Positions 51,864-60,704 of a DNA stretch of 64,000 nt are shown here, one piece after another. The notes beneath the pieces were generated by a model that saw only the letters and a list, made by a program, of their open reading frames with translations, did not search any database and was not told the origin of the DNA. Origin of the DNA: Oscillospiraceae bacterium. Lineage in GTDB: Bacteria; Bacillota; Clostridia; Oscillospirales; Ruminococcaceae. The stretch is taken from assembly GCA_022791945.1 (NCBI GenBank), contig JAAVZY010000065.1, positions 1 through 64,000 of the forward strand, in the 5' to 3' direction. Every line of letters begins with the position of its first letter. Within the stretch, counting starts at the first letter, position 1. The position numbers and the translations under genes are program-made.

Positions 51864-53186
51864 ATGACTAAGCGTGTAAAGGTATTGTCTCTCCTGTGCG
51901 CGGCCGCACTCGCCGCCGGCGCACTGGCAGGCTGCAGCAGCGGCGGAAGCACTGCCGGCGGCTCCTCCTCCAAGGGCACTGAGATCAGCTTCATGACCTG
52001 GGAATCCGAGGCAATGAACGAAAAGATTCTGGCTTCCTTCCAGGCCTTTGAAGGCAGTCATGAGGGAGTTACGGTCAAACTGACTCCCTCTCCCCTGAAC
52101 GACTACGGCACCAAGATTAAGTCCATGATCTCCTCCCGGACTGCTCCGGATGTGTTCATGGTAGGCAACGACTGGGTTATCCAGTACGGCTCCAGCGGCA
52201 ACCTCTACGACTGGACCGCCAAGGCCGAGGCCGACGGGATTGAGAGCCTGTACTACCCCGGCGTGGTGGACAACTGGAAGGTGGACGGAAAGCTCTATGG
52301 CTTCCCCGGCCTGCTGAACACCTACGGCGTGTTCTACAGCAAGAAAGCCCTGGACGACGCCGGTCTGGAGTACCCCAAGGACGGCTGGTCCCTGGAGCAG
52401 TGCCTGGAGTATGCCGAAAAGCTCACCAAGGACGAGGGCGGCAACCATACCTACGGCCTCTACGCCAACTCCAAGTTTGATCCCTTCTTCGTATCCATCT
52501 ATGCCGCTTCCGCAGGCGATACCCCCTACGCCTCCCCCATCAAGGACGTGCAGGGCGTCACCGCCAGCCCGGCCTTCAAGAAGGCTGTGGGCATGATCGG
52601 CGAAGCTATCCAGAAGAAATACGTCACCGACAATGAGTGGAACGTGACCAACGCCTCCACCATGTTCATGGAGGGCCAGTGCCCCATGTTCACCGCCGGC
52701 CAGTGGTTTGCCGACGAGTTTATCCGGAACGCGCCCGCTGATTTCGAGTGGGGCTTCGTCTCCTGGCCCATCGCCGAGGGCGGCTCCTCCGCAGCCATTT
52801 ATGACTGTACCGGCTGGGCAAGCTCCAAGGATATCTCGAATCCGGATCTGATTTATGATATGATTAAGTTTATCCACACCGATATGTACTCCGAGGTACT
52901 GCCCCAGACCCCTGTTGCTCCTCCCGCAGCTGTTGATTACGGTAAGGCCTATTACGACAAGCTGACCGAGAGCGGCCATCAGGATCTGGTGGACGGCATG
53001 ACCTATATGCTGGAATCCCCCACCAAGCTGCCTGTCCGCTTCCTGGATCCCTTCGCCTCCGACGCGGGCGCCTTCCAGACGGACGCATGGGGCCCCATCA
53101 TCAACGGCGCCGGCTCTGAGGCCGACCTGGACAAGATGGTGGAGAACACCAACAATGCCATCACCAGATACTGGAGCAGCCACTAA
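51864..53186 (+). CDS. Sugar ABC transporter substrate-binding lipoprotein
   Basis: A 440-residue extracellular solute-binding protein of the MalE/UgpB cluster. A lipoprotein signal (VKVLSLLCAAALAAGALAGC) has its lipobox at LAGC; a Ser/Gly spacer follows. The mature part has TWESEAMNEK, PDVFMVGNDW and LYGFPGLLNTYGVFYSKKAL, as expected for CUT1 receptors. AAAGGAG precedes the ATG. It delivers the sugar to the two permeases; with GH38 next, mannosides are the likely ligands. Confidence 0.94.
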   Translation: MTKRVKVLSLLCAAALAAGALAGCSSGGSTAGGSSSKGTEISFMTWESEAMNEKILASFQAFEGSHEGVTVKLTPSPLNDYGTKIKSMISSRTAPDVFMVGNDWVIQYGSSGNLYDWTAKAEADGIESLYYPGVVDNWKVDGKLYGFPGLLNTYGVFYSKKALDDAGLEYPKDGWSLEQCLEYAEKLTKDEGGNHTYGLYANSKFDPFFVSIYAASAGDTPYASPIKDVQGVTASPAFKKAVGMIGEAIQKKYVTDNEWNVTNASTMFMEGQCPMFTAGQWFADEFIRNAPADFEWGFVSWPIAEGGSSAAIYDCTGWASSKDISNPDLIYDMIKFIHTDMYSEVLPQTPVAPPAAVDYGKAYYDKLTESGHQDLVDGMTYMLESPTKLPVRFLDPFASDAGAFQTDAWGPIINGAGSEADLDKMVENTNNAITRYWSSH

Positions 53187-53226
53187 CACCTGACATGCAA
53201 TTATAAGCACCCATAGGGCTTGCACG

Positions 53227-53281
53227 CCGCATAAGGGGCGGGAGGAATCATAGGAGTGGATTCTTCCCGCCCTTTATGCGG
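53227..53281 (+). promoter_or_regulatory. Stable stem-loop between binding-protein and mannosidase genes
   Basis: CCGCATAAGGGGCGGGAGGAATC (53227-53249) pairs over 23 bp, with only G-U exceptions, with 53259-53281. No U-run follows. It ends about 30 nt before the GH38 start and could act as a 3' stabiliser of the binding-protein mRNA, lowering expression of the enzyme gene. Confidence 0.6.
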
Positions 53282-53311
53282 GAAAAAGGATATCAGGAAA
53301 GGAATGAGCAC

Positions 53312-55795
53312 ATGAAAAACGTCTATCTGGTGGCCAATGCCCACCTGGATCCGGTCTGGCTCTGGCGCTGGGAGGAGGGCTGCGCGGAAGCGCTCTCCAC
53401 CTTCCGTACCGCCGCTGAGCTGACGGAGGAATTTCCCGGCTTTGTTTTCAACCACAACGAGAGCGTCCTTTACCAGTGGGTCAAGGAAAACGATCCCGCC
53501 CTGTTTGAAACCATCCGCCGGCAGGTGCAGGAGGGGAAATGGCATATCATGGGCGGCTGGTATATCCAGCCAGACTGCAATATGCCCGCCGGGGAATCCA
53601 TCGTCCGGAACATTCTGACCGGGCGGCGGTTCTTCTCCCAGGAGTTCGGCCAGCGGCCCTCCACTGCCATCAACTTTGATTCCTTCGGCCATTCCCAGGG
53701 TCTGGTGCAGATCCTCCGGCAGGCGGGCTATGACTCCTATCTGGTCTGCCGCCCCCATAAGGACGGCTTTGATTTCCCGGAGCAGGATTTCCTCTGGAAG
53801 GGCTTCCACGGGACGGAGATTCCCGTCCACCGCTCCGACGAGAACTATAACTCCGTCTGGGGCCACGCCGCGCAGGAGCTGAAGGACTTTCTGAAGGAAA
53901 AGGCCTCTGAGGAAGCCACCCTGGTGCTCTGGGGCGTGGGCGATCACGGCGGCGGCCCCTCCCGGAAGGATCTCCAGGATCTGGCAGAGGTAATCCGCTC
54001 GGATACGGCGCATGCCATCCGCCATTCCTCGCCGGAGCCTTACTTTGCCGAATGCCGGGAGAAGGGCGTCTCCCTGCCCCTGGTGGAGCGCGGGCTGAAT
54101 CCGGTGGCGGACGGGTGCTATACCTCCCAGATCCGGGTCAAGCAGAAGCACCGCGCCCTGGAAAACGAGCTCTACAGCGGGGAGAAGATGGCCGCCGCCG
54201 CGGAGCTTCTGGCCGGCCTGCCCTATCCCGTCCAGGCTTTCCGGGAGGCGGAACGGGATCTGCTCTTCAGCGAGTTCCACGACGCCCTGCCCGGCTCCGG
54301 CACCCATCTGGTGGAGGAGGACACCCTCCGTCTGCTGGATCACGGTCTGGAGATTCTCAGCCGGGAAAAGATGCGGGCCTTCATCGCCCTCACTGCCGGA
54401 GAGCCCCGGGTCAGGGAGGGAACCTCCCCCATCCTGTTCTACAATCCCCATCCCTTTGACCTGACCGGCGTATTCTCCTGTGAGTGCGGGCTGCCCAAGC
54501 AGAACTGGACCACGGACTTCCTGTATCCCGTGGTCACCATGGGAGACGCCTCCGACGCCCCCGGCGCAGCGGTTCCCGCTCAGGCGGAGAAGGAGTACAG
54601 CAATTTCAGCCTGGACTGGCGGAAAAAGGTCACCGTGCAGGCCACCCTCAAGGCCGGCTCCGTCACCCGGATGGACGTGGCATGGAAGCCTCTCCCCGCC
54701 CGCCCCAGGCATGAGCCCATCATCAACGACCCTGCTTATATCTTTGACAACGGGGAGCTCCGGGCGGTGGTGAATACCTCTACCGGCCTGATGGACAGCC
54801 TCCGGATCAACGGGCGGGAGTTCCTCCGGCCGGGCAGCTTCCAGCTGGAAACCCTGGACGACAGCAACAGCCCCTGGGGGCTCCATTCCAAGTATTCCCA
54901 TGCCCGCCGGGCCTTCCAGCTTCTTACCCCTTATGAGGGGACGGAATTCTCCGGCATTGAGGATCGGGTGATCCCCTCTGTCCGGATCATTGAGGACGGG
55001 GATGTGCGGACCGTAGTGGAAGCAGTATTCGGCCTCCACAACTCCAAGGCGGTGGTGCGCTACCTGCTGCCCAAAAAGGGGAGCAGCTTCGACCTGGAGG
55101 CAGGGATTTTCTTCGGAGAGCAGCAGCAGACCCTCAAGCTCCTGGTAAACACCGCCCTGCCGGAGGACAGCCGTTTTGTGGGCCAGGTGATGTTTGGCCG
55201 GGAAGCCCTTGCCGGGGACGGTCAGGAAACCGTCTCCCAAAAATGGCTGGCTCTGGAGAGCGGGGAAGCCGCCCTGGCTGTGTTCAACGGCGGCACCTAC
55301 GGCGCGAGCCGGAGAGGCTCCCGGCTGGAGCTGACCCTGCTCCGCTCTGCGGGCTATACCTCTTCTGATTTTGTCATGGGCAAGGCATTCAGCGAGGATC
55401 GCTGGGCGCCCCGGATGGAGCAGGGAATGCGCTGCTTCCGGTTCCGGATTCAGCCCGGCTCTGCCGGACTGCTGGACACAGCAGACAATCAGGCCCTTGC
55501 CTTCAACGAAGAGCCCTACGCCCTGGCCTTCTGTCCCTCCGGCCAGGGAGAGAAGCCCGGCTCGTTCTATACCCTGGACAACAGCCGCATTGTGGTTTCC
55601 GCGCTGAAAAAGGCGGAGGACGGAAACGGCTATATCCTCCGGCTCTACGAGACGACCGGCGCGCCCCAGACCGGCTGTCTGCGAATCCCCTCCCTGGGGA
55701 TCGAGGCCGCAGTCTCCCTGGAGGGCCAGGAACTCCGTACCTGCCGCCTGACCCAGGGCTCCCTCCGGGAGGAAGAACTGCTGGAAGGCTTCTGA
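53312..55795 (+). CDS. Alpha-mannosidase (GH38)
   Basis: An 827-residue retaining alpha-mannosidase. The zinc-binding NAHLDPVWLWRW opens the catalytic domain; NFDSFGHSQGL near 122 contains the nucleophile Asp, and WGVGDHGGG near 209 a further metal His. A middle helical domain (about 270-360) and C-terminal beta-sandwiches follow the GH38 plan. No signal peptide, so it acts in the cytoplasm on imported mannosides such as N-glycan fragments. AAAGGAATGAGCAC precedes the ATG. Confidence 0.95.
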   Translation: MKNVYLVANAHLDPVWLWRWEEGCAEALSTFRTAAELTEEFPGFVFNHNESVLYQWVKENDPALFETIRRQVQEGKWHIMGGWYIQPDCNMPAGESIVRNILTGRRFFSQEFGQRPSTAINFDSFGHSQGLVQILRQAGYDSYLVCRPHKDGFDFPEQDFLWKGFHGTEIPVHRSDENYNSVWGHAAQELKDFLKEKASEEATLVLWGVGDHGGGPSRKDLQDLAEVIRSDTAHAIRHSSPEPYFAECREKGVSLPLVERGLNPVADGCYTSQIRVKQKHRALENELYSGEKMAAAAELLAGLPYPVQAFREAERDLLFSEFHDALPGSGTHLVEEDTLRLLDHGLEILSREKMRAFIALTAGEPRVREGTSPILFYNPHPFDLTGVFSCECGLPKQNWTTDFLYPVVTMGDASDAPGAAVPAQAEKEYSNFSLDWRKKVTVQATLKAGSVTRMDVAWKPLPARPRHEPIINDPAYIFDNGELRAVVNTSTGLMDSLRINGREFLRPGSFQLETLDDSNSPWGLHSKYSHARRAFQLLTPYEGTEFSGIEDRVIPSVRIIEDGDVRTVVEAVFGLHNSKAVVRYLLPKKGSSFDLEAGIFFGEQQQTLKLLVNTALPEDSRFVGQVMFGREALAGDGQETVSQKWLALESGEAALAVFNGGTYGASRRGSRLELTLLRSAGYTSSDFVMGKAFSEDRWAPRMEQGMRCFRFRIQPGSAGLLDTADNQALAFNEEPYALAFCPSGQGEKPGSFYTLDNSRIVVSALKKAEDGNGYILRLYETTGAPQTGCLRIPSLGIEAAVSLEGQELRTCRLTQGSLREEELLEGF

Positions 55796-55852
55796 TCACC
55801 CCCTCCGCCCGTTCCCCCGGGACGGGCGGAGGCCAGGAAATCTCTGCGCGCT

Positions 55853-56360
55853 GGAAGGGGGAAAGACCTTGGGGACGCTGTCCCCAAACCTCTGCCAAAG
55901 GGACGCGTCCCTTTGGAATCCCATCTTTTTTAAGGGCGGAGATGGGGGTGGGTCAAGTCTGTGCAGACTTCCTCCTTCCTGCCACGCAGAAAGTCTGATT
56001 CCCGCAGTACGCTTTTTTCGTAAAGAAAAAAGCTCCTTCCTGTGTGCGGGGTAGTTCCTGCGGCGCACAGAGGTTTCTGCGCAGACTCAGCGTGGCACAG
56101 CGTTTCACCCCGCAGAGAGTATGCGCGTAGCAGAACACGCTCGGGACTTTCTGCGTCGTACGGTCTGCGCCGCCTATGGAGCTGAATTTTTTCTTTACGA
56201 AAAAATGGGTAGGCGGGCGATCGACCACGTAAGGAGTATCAGCGAGGCAGGGGGACGGGCGCTTGCGCCCGTCCCCACCCCCCACCCCCAAAAAGAAGGG
56301 AATCCAAGGGGATTTAATCCCCTTGGCCGAGCTCGAGGCAGAGCCTCGAGGTCTTCCCCT
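55853..56360. repeat. Extended palindromic repeat element (about 510 bp)
   Basis: Left end of the CTTGGGGAC-GCT-GTCCCCAA type with CCAAAGGGACGCGTCCCTTTGG; inside are the CAAGTCTGTGCAGACTT palindrome, TTTTTCGTAAAGAAAAA (near 56018) and the inverted CTTTACGAAAAA (near 56193); right end CCAAGGGGATTTAATCCCCTTGG, CTCGAGGC-AGA-GCCTCGAG, GGTCTTCCCC. The two ends belong to different hairpin types. It splits the GH38 gene from manA. Confidence 0.87.
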
Positions 56361-56410
56361 GGAACCCCCGAAACAGGCGCTGGCCTCTTTCGATTTGCAA
56401 GGAGAGATTG

Positions 56411-57517
56411 ATGATGAACCTCTATGAAATACCCTGGAGGCTGGTTCCCAATAAAATTGTCCGCTATCCGGGCGGCAGGGAGATCGACCGGTTCCGGGGC
56501 GTGGAACCGCCTTTGGACGACGGACGCCCGGAAGCATGGGTAGGCTCCGACACCCGCACTGTCAACGCGGAGGAAAAAGGAGATCCCAACGATGGCTGCG
56601 CCCGCTGCATCCTGCCGGACGGGCGGGAGTGCTATCTGTTCGAAGCCGTTGCCGAAAACCCCTCAGCGGCTCTGGGAGCGCGGCACATCGCCCTCAATGG
56701 GGAGCGGCTGGGCCTGCTGGTAAAGCTGCTGGACTCCCAGAATCAGCTTGGACTCCAGACCCATCCCACCCGGCCCTACGCCAAGGAGCACTTCGGAAGC
56801 GACTACGGCAAGGAGGAAAGCTGGTATGTTATCGGCCTCCGGGAGGATACCGAGGAGCCCCCCTACGTGCTCATGGGCTTCCGGGAGGACGCCAGCCGGG
56901 AGCGGTTTGAGGCAGGCTACGATGCCGGGGACATCCGGGCCATGGAAGCCTGCTGCCACAAGGTTCCGGTGCAGACAGGGGATCTGTTCTTCATTGCGGC
57001 AGGCGTGCCCCATGCCATCGGGCCCGGCTGCTTTGTGGTGGAGGTGCAGGAGCCCTCGGATATCACCGTAGGCGCCGGGAAGCCCCGGAGTCCCCTTCCG
57101 CCGGAGGAGGCGGAGGCCTACAAGCAGCGGCTGCTGGGCTGCTACCTGTACAACGGCTGCGGCTATGAGGAAAATCTCCGCCGCTATCGGATTCCGCCCC
57201 GGGTCATCCGCTCCGGGGAGTGGGGGCGGGAGTCCCTGCTCATTGGGCCGGAGCAGACCAGCTATTTCTCCTTTACCCGGCTGGACGCCTCCGGAGAGGT
57301 GGAGCTGCTGCGCACCGGCTTCCTGCAGGTGGCCGTGGTGCTGGAGGGCAGCGGACGCCTGGAGGGCGCTCATACCTCCCTGGAGCTGAAAAAGGCGGAC
57401 GAGCTGTTCATCCCCGCCTCCGCAGAGCCGCTGCGGCTCTTCCCCGGAAACCATGGGATTTCGCTGGTCCTGTGCAATCCCGGCAGTGTGGACGTGCGGC
57501 GCGCTGTCCATCCGTGA
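56411..57517 (+). CDS. manA: Type I mannose-6-phosphate isomerase-like protein
   Basis: A 368-residue cupin-fold isomerase interconverting mannose 6-phosphate and fructose 6-phosphate. The zinc-site motifs are LGLQTHPTRPYAK near 112, KEESWYVI, and FIAAGVPHAIGPGCFVVEVQEPSD near 200. Several in-frame starts (TTG 56408, ATG 56411 and 56414) follow GGAGAG; 56411 is taken. The N-terminal part is shorter and more divergent than E. coli ManA, so it may be specific for another phospho-sugar. Mannose released by the GH38 enzyme is a natural supply once phosphorylated. Confidence 0.88.
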   Translation: MMNLYEIPWRLVPNKIVRYPGGREIDRFRGVEPPLDDGRPEAWVGSDTRTVNAEEKGDPNDGCARCILPDGRECYLFEAVAENPSAALGARHIALNGERLGLLVKLLDSQNQLGLQTHPTRPYAKEHFGSDYGKEESWYVIGLREDTEEPPYVLMGFREDASRERFEAGYDAGDIRAMEACCHKVPVQTGDLFFIAAGVPHAIGPGCFVVEVQEPSDITVGAGKPRSPLPPEEAEAYKQRLLGCYLYNGCGYEENLRRYRIPPRVIRSGEWGRESLLIGPEQTSYFSFTRLDASGEVELLRTGFLQVAVVLEGSGRLEGAHTSLELKKADELFIPASAEPLRLFPGNHGISLVLCNPGSVDVRRAVHP

Positions 57518-58719
57518 GGCGGGCGGCGCTCCCCTCCCGGGATACCCGGGAAAAGGGCTCCTTTGTGCTCTATTACGCCTTGATCTGGATGAGCTCCTCC
57601 ATTGTGGGTCCCTATCTGGGGGCTTATTATGTGGACATGGGCTTCCCGGTGTTTCAGATCGGGCTGCTTTCCTCAGTGGGCGCGGTGGTTTGCCTGCTGA
57701 TCCAGCCCTTGTGGGGGATCGCCAGCGATCGGAGCCGGCATCCCCTGCGGCTCCTGCGGGCAGTGTTCCTGCTGGTGGGCGGGCTGGTGCTGCTGTTCCT
57801 GCTGGGGCGGCAGTACTGGCACTTTATCCTGATTTCAGTGATCTATTCCACCTGCAGCTCAGCGGTGATGCCTCTGAGCGACGCCTATACCCTTCGGTTT
57901 CTCAGCAGCCGGGGGCTGAAATTCGCCCATATTCGGCTGGCGGGCACCTTAGGCTATGCCTTTTCGGTGTTCGTGCTGGGGCGGATTCTGGGCGGGCAGG
58001 AGCTGACGATTATCTTCCTCATTGGCGGAGGGATGAACGTGCTCTGCGCGGCGTCCACCTGGCTGCTGCCCCGGCTGGAGCCGGCGCAGCCCCAAAAGGC
58101 CGGGAAACCTGCCGGGAGGCCGGGCTCTGGGCTGAGAAGCGTGCTGGATCGGGAGCTGGTGCTGGTGCTGTTCTTCGCGCTGGTGATGCAGACTGCCCTG
58201 GGATTCCACGGTACCTTTCTCAGCGTGTACGTGAAGGAGCTGGGATGCGAAAATTCCGTAATCGGGGTGCTCCAGTGCGCCTCCGCCCTGAGCGAGGTGC
58301 CGGTGCTCCTGCTCATCGACCGGATCCTGCGGAAATGGAATGTGTTTCGCATCCTGTCCACAGCGGGCGGAGTCATGGTGCTGCGGATGCTGCTGGACTC
58401 CCTGGCGGGCGTGGGCGGACTTCCGGTGCTGATGGCTTCCCAGCTGCTCCAGGGCGTCACCTATATGTCATTGTCCTACTGTACCATTTTGTATATGAGC
58501 CGGAAAATGCCGCCCCATATGAAAACCACCGGACAGTCCCTGCTTCAGGGCGTGCAGGGAGGCCTGGGAAGCATCCTTGCCAACACCGGCGGCGGCGCGC
58601 TGGGCAGCCTCCTCGGGATTCAGCGGGCGTACCTGGCGGTTGCGGCGCTCCTTTTCTGCGCCACCGCAGTGTTCCTGTTCGGCACCCGACAGAAGCTGAA
58701 GGCCTCCGGCGAGGCGTGA
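57514..58719 (+). CDS. MFS transporter (MFS_1-like sugar permease type)
   Basis: A 401-residue permease with 12 predicted helices, opening near VLYYALIWMSSSIVGPYLGAYY, with IASDRSRHPLRLL as the TM2-3 loop, and a second half from RELVLVLFFALVM. It belongs to the MFS_1-like/LacY-type branch. The start is GTG overlapping the manA stop by four bases (GTGA), so the two are translationally coupled. It might export or import a sugar of the pathway; substrate unknown. Confidence 0.87.
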   Translation: MRRAALPSRDTREKGSFVLYYALIWMSSSIVGPYLGAYYVDMGFPVFQIGLLSSVGAVVCLLIQPLWGIASDRSRHPLRLLRAVFLLVGGLVLLFLLGRQYWHFILISVIYSTCSSAVMPLSDAYTLRFLSSRGLKFAHIRLAGTLGYAFSVFVLGRILGGQELTIIFLIGGGMNVLCAASTWLLPRLEPAQPQKAGKPAGRPGSGLRSVLDRELVLVLFFALVMQTALGFHGTFLSVYVKELGCENSVIGVLQCASALSEVPVLLLIDRILRKWNVFRILSTAGGVMVLRMLLDSLAGVGGLPVLMASQLLQGVTYMSLSYCTILYMSRKMPPHMKTTGQSLLQGVQGGLGSILANTGGGALGSLLGIQRAYLAVAALLFCATAVFLFGTRQKLKASGEA

Positions 58720-58723
58720 TCGG

Positions 58724-58768
58724 AGGGGAAGACCTCGAGGCAGAGCCTCAAGGTCTTATCCCTTCCCC
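58724..58768. repeat. Minimal palindromic repeat (single hairpin with both ends)
   Basis: GGGGAAGACCTCGAGGC-AGA-GCCTCAAGGTCTTATCCC, i.e. the two terminal motifs and one stem only, placed directly after the MFS stop. Confidence 0.75.
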
Positions 58769-58811
58769 AACACGCAGAAACCACCGAAACACACGAAAGG
58801 AAGTGCGGCAA

Positions 58812-59765
58812 ATGGAGATAAAGCAGCTGGGAAATACGGGAGTAAAGCTCTCGGAGGTGATTCTGGGATGCTGGCAGATGGGCGGGAGCTACTTTGGCGG
58901 GGAGGATGACGCCGCCTCGGCGGAGTGCATCCGCGCCGCCCTGGAGTGCGGCATCACCACCTTTGACACTGCCTACTGCTACGGCAGCGGCCACTCCGAG
59001 GAGGTTCTCGGCAAAGCCCTGGAGGGCCGCCGGCAGGACTGCACCATCATCACAAAGCTCTGGACCACCTTCATGGCCGGAAAAGACGTGATTCCGGAGT
59101 GCGAGCGGGCGCTGAAGCGGCTCCGCACAGAGGTGATCGACGTGTACTTTATCCACTATCCCAGCGAGTCGGTTCCCATTGGGGAAACCATGGAGCAGCT
59201 GAACAAGCTTCGGGAGCAGGGAAAGATCCGGGCCCTGGGTTTGTCCAACTTCAGCCTCAAGCAGATGAAGGAAGCCATGCGCTATGGGCAGATCGACGTG
59301 ATCCAGCCCTGCTACAGCCTGCTCTGGCGGTACATTGATCGGGACATCCTGCCCTTCTGCATCCAGGAGGGAATCGGGGTGCTGCCCTACAGCCCGCTGG
59401 CGCAGGGCTTCCTGGCCGGGCGGGTTCAGGAGGATACGGTCTTTACCGACGGGCGCTCCCACGCGCCCCTCTTTGCGCCCCAGTGGCGGAAGGGAGCCCT
59501 GGAGGTGGCGGACGCGCTCCTCCCCATCGGGGAGAAGCATGGCCGTACCCAGGCGCAGGTTGCCCTCAACTGGGTGCTCCGCACCCCGGGCATCACAGGG
59601 GTGATCGCCGGGGCCACCAAGGCCCGGCATGTGCCGGACAATAAGGGCGCGGCTGATTTTGCCCTCTCTCCGGAGGAATATGCCGATCTGGACGGGCTCA
59701 GCAGGCGCTTTACCGACCAGCTTCCCAACTACAAGACCTTCTTTGACGCAACCATTGTGGAGTAA
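58812..59765 (+). CDS. Aldo/keto reductase
   Basis: A 317-residue NAD(P)-dependent oxidoreductase with an (alpha/beta)8 barrel. Catalytic residues are visible: Asp and Tyr in FDTAYCYGSGHSEE, Lys in ITKLWTTF, His in YFIHYPS. The C-terminal cofactor segment has GVIAGATKARHVPDN. AAAGGAAG precedes the ATG. In this cluster it may oxidise or reduce a released sugar or sugar phosphate. Confidence 0.93.
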   Translation: MEIKQLGNTGVKLSEVILGCWQMGGSYFGGEDDAASAECIRAALECGITTFDTAYCYGSGHSEEVLGKALEGRRQDCTIITKLWTTFMAGKDVIPECERALKRLRTEVIDVYFIHYPSESVPIGETMEQLNKLREQGKIRALGLSNFSLKQMKEAMRYGQIDVIQPCYSLLWRYIDRDILPFCIQEGIGVLPYSPLAQGFLAGRVQEDTVFTDGRSHAPLFAPQWRKGALEVADALLPIGEKHGRTQAQVALNWVLRTPGITGVIAGATKARHVPDNKGAADFALSPEEYADLDGLSRRFTDQLPNYKTFFDATIVE

Positions 59766-59803
59766 TTGTCAGTGGTCCCATTGATGAAAGGATGAATGCC
59801 GCC

Positions 59804-60682
59804 ATGCTTGAAAATGTACGCGCTCTTTTGACCGACGGCTGGAAGCGGGGCTACGGCCTCGCCGCCATCAACGTGTTCAACTACGAATCCATTGCCTGGG
59901 CTGTAAAGGCCGCCGAGCGGGAGCAGACCCCTATTCTGATCCAGTTCTACCCCGGATACATCCCCTTTGTCCCCATGAAAACCGTCGCAGATATGGCCAT
60001 GGACTGCATTGAAAAGGCCAGCGTGCCCATCGGCCTCCATCTGGACCACTCCGCTGCCTATGAGCTGGCCGTGGGCGGGCTGGGGGCTGGCTTCCCCTCC
60101 GTCATGATCGATAAATCCACAGACAGCTATGCGGTCAACGCCGCGGAGACTGCCGCCGTGGTTCGGGCGGCTCACGCCATGGGCGCCGTGGTGGAATCGG
60201 AGCTGGGCCATGTGGGATCCGCCGCCAACCTGGACGATTTTACCAATCCCAACCACTTCACTGATGTGGAGCAGGCAGCCCGGTTTGCCGCGGAAACCGG
60301 GGCGGATTCCCTGGCAGTTTCTGTCGGCAATGGCCACGGGGCCTATGTGCGCACGCCGGAGCTGGATTTTGACCGGATCCGGGCGTTGCGGGCCGCGCTG
60401 GACATTCCCCTGGTGCTCCACGGCTGCTCGGATATTCCCGTGGAGCAGCTGCAAAGGGCCGTGGAGCTGGGGATCAGCAAGTTCAACATTGCTACCGAGT
60501 ATGACCGGCAGTTCTACAATGCCCTTCACCGGCTTACCACCCAGGGAGAGAAGAAATATACCGCCCACTACCCCTGCCTCCTAGCCATTGAGGAGGAGAT
60601 GATCGCCTTCGTCCAGGAGAAAATCCGTATTCTCAACCCCAACCGGGTGAGCTGTCCGGGCTCTCTGAGCTCTCTCCGGTAG
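59804..60682 (+). CDS. Class II fructose/tagatose-bisphosphate aldolase family protein
   Basis: A 292-residue zinc-dependent aldolase. Metal and catalytic residues are in GLHLDHSAAYE, ELGHVGSA, SVGNGHGAY and VLHGCSDIP; the phosphate loop is KFNIATE near 225. Related enzymes cleave fructose- or tagatose-1,6-bisphosphate; some act on ketose 1-phosphates. The ATG at 59804 is chosen because the earlier ATG (59792) overlaps the Shine-Dalgarno. Its place before a PfkB kinase suggests kinase then aldol cleavage. Confidence 0.9.
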   Translation: MLENVRALLTDGWKRGYGLAAINVFNYESIAWAVKAAEREQTPILIQFYPGYIPFVPMKTVADMAMDCIEKASVPIGLHLDHSAAYELAVGGLGAGFPSVMIDKSTDSYAVNAAETAAVVRAAHAMGAVVESELGHVGSAANLDDFTNPNHFTDVEQAARFAAETGADSLAVSVGNGHGAYVRTPELDFDRIRALRAALDIPLVLHGCSDIPVEQLQRAVELGISKFNIATEYDRQFYNALHRLTTQGEKKYTAHYPCLLAIEEEMIAFVQEKIRILNPNRVSCPGSLSSLR

Positions 60683-60704
60683 TCCAGGGAAGGAGTTGTC
60701 TGCT

